Of a stretch of 64,000 nucleotides of DNA, positions 59,248-64,000 are shown in pieces; within the stretch, counting starts at the first letter, position 1; each line of letters opens with the position of its first letter. A program made the translations under genes and the position numbers. The stretch covers positions 1 to 64,000 of the forward strand of contig CANQUV010000001.1 in the NCBI GenBank assembly GCA_947627135.1. Reading direction: 5' to 3'. This DNA comes from an uncultured Clostridia bacterium. Lineage in GTDB: Bacteria; Bacillota; Clostridia; Oscillospirales; Acutalibacteraceae. The notes below the pieces were generated by a model. That model made no database searches and was not told the origin of the DNA. It was given only the letters and a program-made list of their open reading frames with translations.

Positions 59248-60715
59248 TGTTTGTACCTTGTGAATCAGTCATTAAGCTGTTTTTGCAAGCATTTACAAAT
59301 TCATTAACTGTGCCGGAATCCCTACCACGAGTATATTCTCTTAGTAGTGGTTCTATTCTTTCTGTAAAAATAGTGTCAAGATTATTAGAATCATCCTCGT
59401 TAAGTAACCCTTTAAAGTATGCAGGCCCGATATGATAGGATTCATTAAGTCCTAGTTTTTTGTATTTTTCTCCACTTATTATTTTGTTCATTTCTATGAT
59501 GTTATTAGCTATCTTTTCTATCTTTTCAGCTTTATCGTCATCTTGTTTCACGTCATTTATATCAGCCAGGGACTTAAGCATAACATCATTTGCTTTTATT
59601 TCCACCCATTGAAATCTTCTTCTCAAAGCAAAATCAAAAGTTTCAACACTTCTGTCAATATCGTTCATTGTACCGATTATAGTTAAGTTTTCAGGAACAT
59701 AGAAACCATCTTTAAAGCAATCATCTTCAATTCTTTCAGCTTTACCTTCACTCATATGATATGTAGGAAGATTATTGTACTGGGTAGGGAATCTGTTTTC
59801 CTCTCCTCTGTAACCCTCTTCCAATCCAAACATCAGCTCGCCGAAAACCTTTGACAAATCTGCACGGTTAATCTCATCAATAACAAAGTAATATTCCGGG
59901 TACTTTTTTTCCTCTTCATTTTTCTCTACTATTGTTCTGCAAAAAGCCTTAAAGGTTCCGTCCATACGAACAAACATATTTTCTCCCTCATTTTTAGGAG
60001 CAGGACGAATACCCTCTACAAAGTCGGTATAATCGTATGATGAATGGAACTGCACAAACTTATATCTGCTTTCATCACTTCCTGTTTTTTCTTTTATATA
60101 TTCGCGAACTGAATAGGTTTTGCCCGTTCCCGGTGCACCTGTAAAAATTATCTGCTTGTATGCGTTAATTTTACTTTTAACTAATTCTTTTATTTCTATA
60201 TTTTTATCATCCATATTAATACCAAATGCCTCTCTAATAAAAACTTGCATTTTTTCCTTCTTTTCTTTTCTTACATATTCCCATATTTGATTAAAAAAGT
60301 CTTTTAAAGTACTTTTTTTATAATCAATTCCATTTGTAATTATTTCAAATCTCTCTTCGTTTAATTTACAATTTTTAGGTTTATAAAAATTACCTTTATC
60401 TTTTTCAAAACAAGAATAAGAAATTTTGTCTCCTTCTTGTATATTAAAACTTATATTTTTATAAAAATCAACACTAAAATATGGTTGACTAATTCCTTTA
60501 CTGGCTTCTTTATAAAAATCACAGCCTTCATCTTTATAACAAACGTATCCAAGAGCAGCAATAATTGCATAAGATTGGCCTTTTTTTCCACTTTCATCCC
60601 TTATTGAATTATTAAATTGTTTTATAATGGGATCTTCTTTGTTTCCATTAATAATTGTTTTTAAATATTCTTCTATCTTCATTTTTGATAGATCTTTTAT
60701 CTTACTCTCATTCAT
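59240..60715 (-). CDS. mcrB: McrB: AAA+ GTPase subunit of a type IV (McrBC) restriction system
   Basis: The 491-residue protein has an N-terminal recognition region (1-170) with no named domain, then the McrB AAA+ core. Walker A is FTGAPGTGKTYSVREYI near 197, VIDEINRADLSKVFGELMFG is Walker B, and GTMNDIDRSVETFDFALRRR carries the McrB signature. McrB binds methylated or otherwise modified DNA and drives McrC by GTP hydrolysis. The variable N-terminus sets the target. AAAGGAT precedes the ATG. Confidence 0.88.
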   Translation of the reverse strand: MNESKIKDLSKMKIEEYLKTIINGNKEDPIIKQFNNSIRDESGKKGQSYAIIAALGYVCYKDEGCDFYKEASKGISQPYFSVDFYKNISFNIQEGDKISYSCFEKDKGNFYKPKNCKLNEERFEIITNGIDYKKSTLKDFFNQIWEYVRKEKKEKMQVFIREAFGINMDDKNIEIKELVKSKINAYKQIIFTGAPGTGKTYSVREYIKEKTGSDESRYKFVQFHSSYDYTDFVEGIRPAPKNEGENMFVRMDGTFKAFCRTIVEKNEEEKKYPEYYFVIDEINRADLSKVFGELMFGLEEGYRGEENRFPTQYNNLPTYHMSEGKAERIEDDCFKDGFYVPENLTIIGTMNDIDRSVETFDFALRRRFQWVEIKANDVMLKSLADINDVKQDDDKAEKIEKIANNIIEMNKIISGEKYKKLGLNESYHIGPAYFKGLLNEDDSNNLDTIFTERIEPLLREYTRGRDSGTVNEFVNACKNSLMTDSQGTNNE

Positions 60716-60853
60716 AAATTATCCTTTCTTAAAAATAGTATAAAAATAAACCTCCTATACAATTTTATCACTTAGTAAAGATGAATTCAAGTGCAGAAAA
60801 TATACATTCTACCCCCATTGCAGAAGAAAATTTCTTGACGCTTTTTTGTACTA

Positions 60854-61064
60854 GGCAGAAAGAATTTTCTGTTCGCAAATACTGAGTCTGGTGTTCAGGG
60901 AGTCCGGTATGTATAGTATCATAGAAATTGCCCAAAAATACAACCTTGATCCTTACAGGTACTTAACCTACATATATATCAAAACACCTAATCTAAAAAA
61001 TAGTAAAACTATAAATGTGCTGTTACCTTGGAATGTTCCAGAAAACTGCAAAATCAGTAAATAG
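60854..61064 (+). pseudogene. IS66-family transposase remnant (C-terminal end)
   Basis: GRKNFLFANTESG and SIIEIAQKYNLDPYRYLTYI, then VLLPWNVPENC, are the last parts of IS66 transposases. One frameshift near 60900 separates the two pieces and everything upstream is lost. A dead remnant. Confidence 0.7.
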
Positions 61065-61230
61065 ATAAAACCTTTTAGATTACCAGAGAACGGTTTTCTA
61101 AATTATAATTCACTCACATTACTTTATACTTAACCCTATTACCATACTTCTGCAAAGTCATAAGATTAAGTTTTTCAAGCTTCAGAACAAATGCTCTTAT
61201 TTGGCATAGGCAGCATTGCCGAAATCCTTT
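61065..61230. other. Gap without a gene
   Basis: AT-rich, closed in all frames; nothing recognised. Confidence 0.4.
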
Positions 61231-61680
61231 TCAATCAGTTATCTTATTACTCTTATCTGCTATGAAATCAAAACCCTTTTTAAATCCGTAGATTATGTTT
61301 TCATCATCTTTTGGAGCAAGATCTTTCATAATATTTCTTACACTATCACGATTATAGTCAATATTCTCTATCTCACCTGTTGAAATAATCTCATTTTAAC
61401 TGCTTTATCACCATAATTATTTGTCTGTGGATAGATAAGTGTTTTAAAGGCAGTCATATTAATTTTTGCAAAGTTATCGAGATACACAAGGTTATTACCG
61501 GCAAAATCTTTTATAGGTAGTTTCTTGTAGTAAAGTTTGCTCAAGACTGACATAAAGTCACTGAAATCATCAGAGAATTTATACTGTAGTTTCTTTAGAT
61601 TAAAAAAGTATTTATCATTTATTATCTTGTTAAATTTTAAAATATCTATACAACCGTCTGATATTCTTTAGTATCAATTA
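61231..61680 (-). pseudogene. Decayed gene of unknown function
   Basis: Two open pieces on the minus strand follow each other with a frameshift near 61385. One reads FSDDFSDFMSVLSKLYYKKL and FAGNNLVYLDNFAKINM, the other ENIDYNRDSVRNIMKDLAPK and IYGFKKGFDFIADKSNKITD. Their composition is protein-like. I do not recognise the family and find no start. Confidence 0.5.
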
Positions 61681-61817
61681 GTATCAGTTTCATTTTAGCT
61701 TTTATTCAGATTAATGTCTAGATAAATCTGATATAAAAGGATAGTATTATATTTGTATTTTCAAGGTAATTTAAAAATAATCTATTAGGAAATACCTTTA
61801 CTCTACAGCTTTAATTT

Positions 61818-62099
61818 AAAGTTGTATCAATTATTAAAATTGAAAACATAGAATATACATACAGTAATGAAATATCTCCTTCGCTGAGCATTATAGTCAA
61901 AGGAACAAAAATTTTTGGCAGTGATGATAGTTTTGATGATTTGGAATGTAAACTATATGACAGCAAGGGTTATCTAATCGAAACCGAAAATATTTTCCTT
62001 GACTCATTAAGCAAGGGCGATAAATTCAAAGATGATTCTATAGAAATTTTTGATGTAAATCCTGGCGAAACCTACACAATAAAATTTAAAGGAAATTAA
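61818..62099 (+). pseudogene. C-terminal fragment of a secreted FxLYD-like protein
   Basis: The open frame without a start reads IVKGTKIFGSDDSFDDLECK, LYDSKGYLIETENIFLDSLS and ends TYTIKFKGN. This is a beta-sandwich pattern of FxLYD-type domains at the end of surface lipoproteins. The N-terminal part is absent. Confidence 0.5.
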
Positions 62100-62108
62100 C
62101 ACTATATA

Positions 62109-62150
62109 AAAATCCACAGATTTGAAATTAATCATTTCTGTGGATTTTTT
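62109..62150. terminator. Terminator shared by convergent sequences
   Basis: AAAATCCACAGA and TCTGTGGATTTTTT form a stem with A and T tracts on both sides, so it can work for the plus-strand fragment and the minus-strand leucine-rich protein. Confidence 0.75.
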
Positions 62151-62173
62151 ATTGATATTACCAGATTGTTTTA

Positions 62174-64000
62174 TTACATAATTTTCTCATAGACAAAATC
62201 GGTTTCAAAATCGAATTCATCATCTTCCTCTTCATCTTCATCAAACGGAAAGGGTATATCTTCTTCCTCATCATATTCATCAGCATAAACAAAGCCTTCA
62301 AGAAAAGCCTGTATCTCATCAATTTCACAAAGTGAAAGTGCCTTTTTTGCAATTGACTTCCATAAATCAAATTCAGGGCTGTTGTCGTCATTTTCTGTCA
62401 GCATAGTGCACACTTTCTGTACTATTTCCAGAGTACCATAACGACATACAGGACCTAGCATTCTTGGGTCACCTAAAGGAAGAGCATCAATGAGCTTTAA
62501 AAATCTATCTTTCTCGAATCTGTCTGCTATATAGTCAGCCTCATAATCACAAGAAAATCCATCAAAGATGTCTGTTTCCTCAGCATTTACAGGGGACTGT
62601 CTCATATATGCATCAAGTACAGCTTTCACAACAAATTCCGGTGCATATCTATCACCGTCAATATAACGAATTCTGTTAATGAGGGAATTTAAACTTGTAT
62701 CACCAATAAAGCTTCTTTCTACATAGTATGGATTAAAGTTATCAAGACAATATTCTGTAGTTTCATCCATATCATCAAATGTCACTAAATAGAAGAACTT
62801 GTCAAGAAGAACAAGAGCATTATATGCGTTGTATTTGTCACAACGGTTTTTCAGCGCTGACATAGCAACTGGTGATATTGAATCCATATAATTAACTGCA
62901 TAACCTGCAATATGTTCAAGCTGTAATGATGTATTGTCAGTAAGGTCAAGCATTTTCATCAAATGTTCTTCACAGTGATCATACAGATAGTCGTATGCAC
63001 CAAACTGAGCAGACATTCTGTTCTGATAAAGAACCATACATTCAAAGTCCTCATCAGTTACATAGTCATTCCATATTGTGCTAACAAGGAAAAACGCCAT
63101 TTTCTCATCAAACTGAGTTTTTTGCTTAAAGTAATCCTTAGGCATATTCATAGTCTTTGGCAGTGCCTCAATGCGAAGTTGTGCTTCTGGTTTTTTTTCG
63201 AATATTTTTCCCCATTCTCCATCAAAAAAGGCATTATAGGAAATGTTCTTTACTGTATCAGGAAGAATAACTCTATCCAGTTTTTTAGTTGAGAATGCAT
63301 TATCATTAATTGTTACAACCCTATCAGATATACTGACAACTCTCTCGTTGTTTTCTTCACTAATTGTAGTAAGCTTATCCACATTTTCTTCAGTCAGAAT
63401 ATAATCTGGCACTTCAAATATACTATAATCACGAGTTTCTCTGGAAAGATGGCAAACAGAAGAACTTAGTGTAAAATTCTCCAGCTTAAAGCAATGACTA
63501 AAGGCACAATCCCCTATCTTTCTTAATGAGGTACCACCATTAATTTTTTCAAGCTCTGTACAGTTGTAGAATGCAAAGCCCTCAATTTCTTCAAGGGTAG
63601 AAGGTAATTCCACAACTTTCAGAGAAGAACAGTTGGAAAAAGCCCCATGCTCAATCTTCTTAACACCCTCTGGTATTCTTATGTATTTAAGAGACTTACA
63701 AAGGCGAAATGTACTTCTCTTAATTACAGTAATACCAGCAGGCAGTTCTATTTCTTTTAGTGATGAACAATCCTCAAATGCTTTTGCTCCTATGTATTTC
63801 ATAGTATTTGGCATAACAATCTTTTCAAGGCAACGGCATCCACTAAATGCTTTTTCGTGAATAGTAGAAACCGTTTCAGGTAAAGAAACATACCTGAGGA
63901 TATCGTTATTCTTAAAAACTTCCTCTGTAATATCTCTTACACCTTTAGCAACACATGCCTCTACCTTCTCTTTTTTCCTTACAAGTTTTGATGATAAATT
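62174..64000 (-). CDS. Leucine-rich-repeat (BspA/LRR_5-type) protein, N-terminus beyond the window
   Basis: At least 608 codons are open to the right edge. LRR_5 units of about 23 residues are visible (MPNTMKYIGAKAFEDCSSLK, RIPEGVKKIEHGAFSNCSSL, ELPSTLEEIEGFAFYNCTEL). After about seven units the chain changes into a helical region and ends in an acidic tail (DEDEEEDDEFDFETDFVYEK). No membrane anchor is seen in this part. BspA-like repeats usually serve protein contacts; the helical part is not recognised. Met at 63814 is internal, not the start. Confidence 0.75.
   Translation of the reverse strand, partial: NLSSKLVRKKEKVEACVAKGVRDITEEVFKNNDILRYVSLPETVSTIHEKAFSGCRCLEKIVMPNTMKYIGAKAFEDCSSLKEIELPAGITVIKRSTFRLCKSLKYIRIPEGVKKIEHGAFSNCSSLKVVELPSTLEEIEGFAFYNCTELEKINGGTSLRKIGDCAFSHCFKLENFTLSSSVCHLSRETRDYSIFEVPDYILTEENVDKLTTISEENNERVVSISDRVVTINDNAFSTKKLDRVILPDTVKNISYNAFFDGEWGKIFEKKPEAQLRIEALPKTMNMPKDYFKQKTQFDEKMAFFLVSTIWNDYVTDEDFECMVLYQNRMSAQFGAYDYLYDHCEEHLMKMLDLTDNTSLQLEHIAGYAVNYMDSISPVAMSALKNRCDKYNAYNALVLLDKFFYLVTFDDMDETTEYCLDNFNPYYVERSFIGDTSLNSLINRIRYIDGDRYAPEFVVKAVLDAYMRQSPVNAEETDIFDGFSCDYEADYIADRFEKDRFLKLIDALPLGDPRMLGPVCRYGTLEIVQKVCTMLTENDDNSPEFDLWKSIAKKALSLCEIDEIQAFLEGFVYADEYDEEEDIPFPFDEDEEEDDEFDFETDFVYEKIM

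Larger units (their letters stand above)
52441..64000. mobile_element. Integrative mobilizable element in cotJC, right end not in window
   Basis: From the break in cotJC part 2 the genes are a large serine recombinase, relaxase, MobC, small accessory genes and a RepA-like ATPase remnant, the set of a mobilizable element without its own conjugation machinery. McrBC and IS fragments follow. No cotJC continuation is seen up to 64000, so the element either reaches past the window or its right end was rearranged. How much of 57-64 kb belongs to it is unknown. Confidence 0.65.

Overview
The window reads as an AT-rich chromosome segment of an endospore-forming Clostridia species, probably Oscillospiraceae or Lachnospiraceae; I cannot place it more precisely. 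The evidence is a dipicolinate synthase operon (dpaAB), a cotJABC spore-coat operon, GGAGG-type ribosome sites, and phage and mobile modules typical of gut Firmicutes.

Host part, 1-14.6 kb. In order: dpaB/dpaA behind a sigma-K-like promoter; a decayed GNAT gene; a MutS-family ATPase; a DUF1540 protein; a divergent MreB; a comF-recD2 pair; an F420-glutamate-ligase-like gene; a GH3 lipoprotein (NagZ type); a hexapeptide acyltransferase with a G9 tract inside the gene; an SDR-methyltransferase-acyltransferase cluster ending in a 29-residue peptide; and cotJA-cotJB-cotJC.

Prophage, about 14.63-52.34 kb. A 37.7 kb siphovirus-type prophage splits cotJC after codon 31, just before the codon for the first predicted manganese ligand (Glu35). 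The 10-bp sequence AGTATGGAGG occurs at both ends, and joining the ends restores the cotJC frame exactly. Leftwards on the minus strand run lysogeny control (BRO antirepressor, Cro-like gene), replication and recombination genes, a small-gene and anti-restriction block, terminase, portal, a minor head protein with a C-terminal nuclease domain, scaffold, capsid, head-tail proteins, tail tube, frameshifted tail chaperone, tape measure, baseplate, endolysin and holins. On the plus strand at the right end are the CI-like repressor, ImmA-type protease, an abiF-type leader RNA with AbiF, and the serine integrase next to attR. A 110-nt candidate structured RNA, four hairpins with a kissing-loop pairing, lies in the late operon at 29.9-30.05 kb.

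Second element, 52.44 kb to beyond the window. The next piece of cotJC is only about 100 bp long and stops at the codons where the Glu-Glu-Leu-Ala-His metal motif should follow. There an integrative mobilizable element begins: large serine recombinase, small accessory genes, relaxase, MobC and a truncated RepA-like ATPase. Then come an ISL3 fragment, a McrBC type IV restriction pair, an IS66 remnant, two decayed genes, and a leucine-rich-repeat protein running off the right edge. The last part of cotJC is not in the window.

The main result is a spore gene carrying two serine-recombinase elements about 100 bp apart, both at codons for its metal-binding motifs. The arrangement resembles the skin-type interruptions of sigK. 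Whether either element is excised during sporulation cannot be told from sequence alone.
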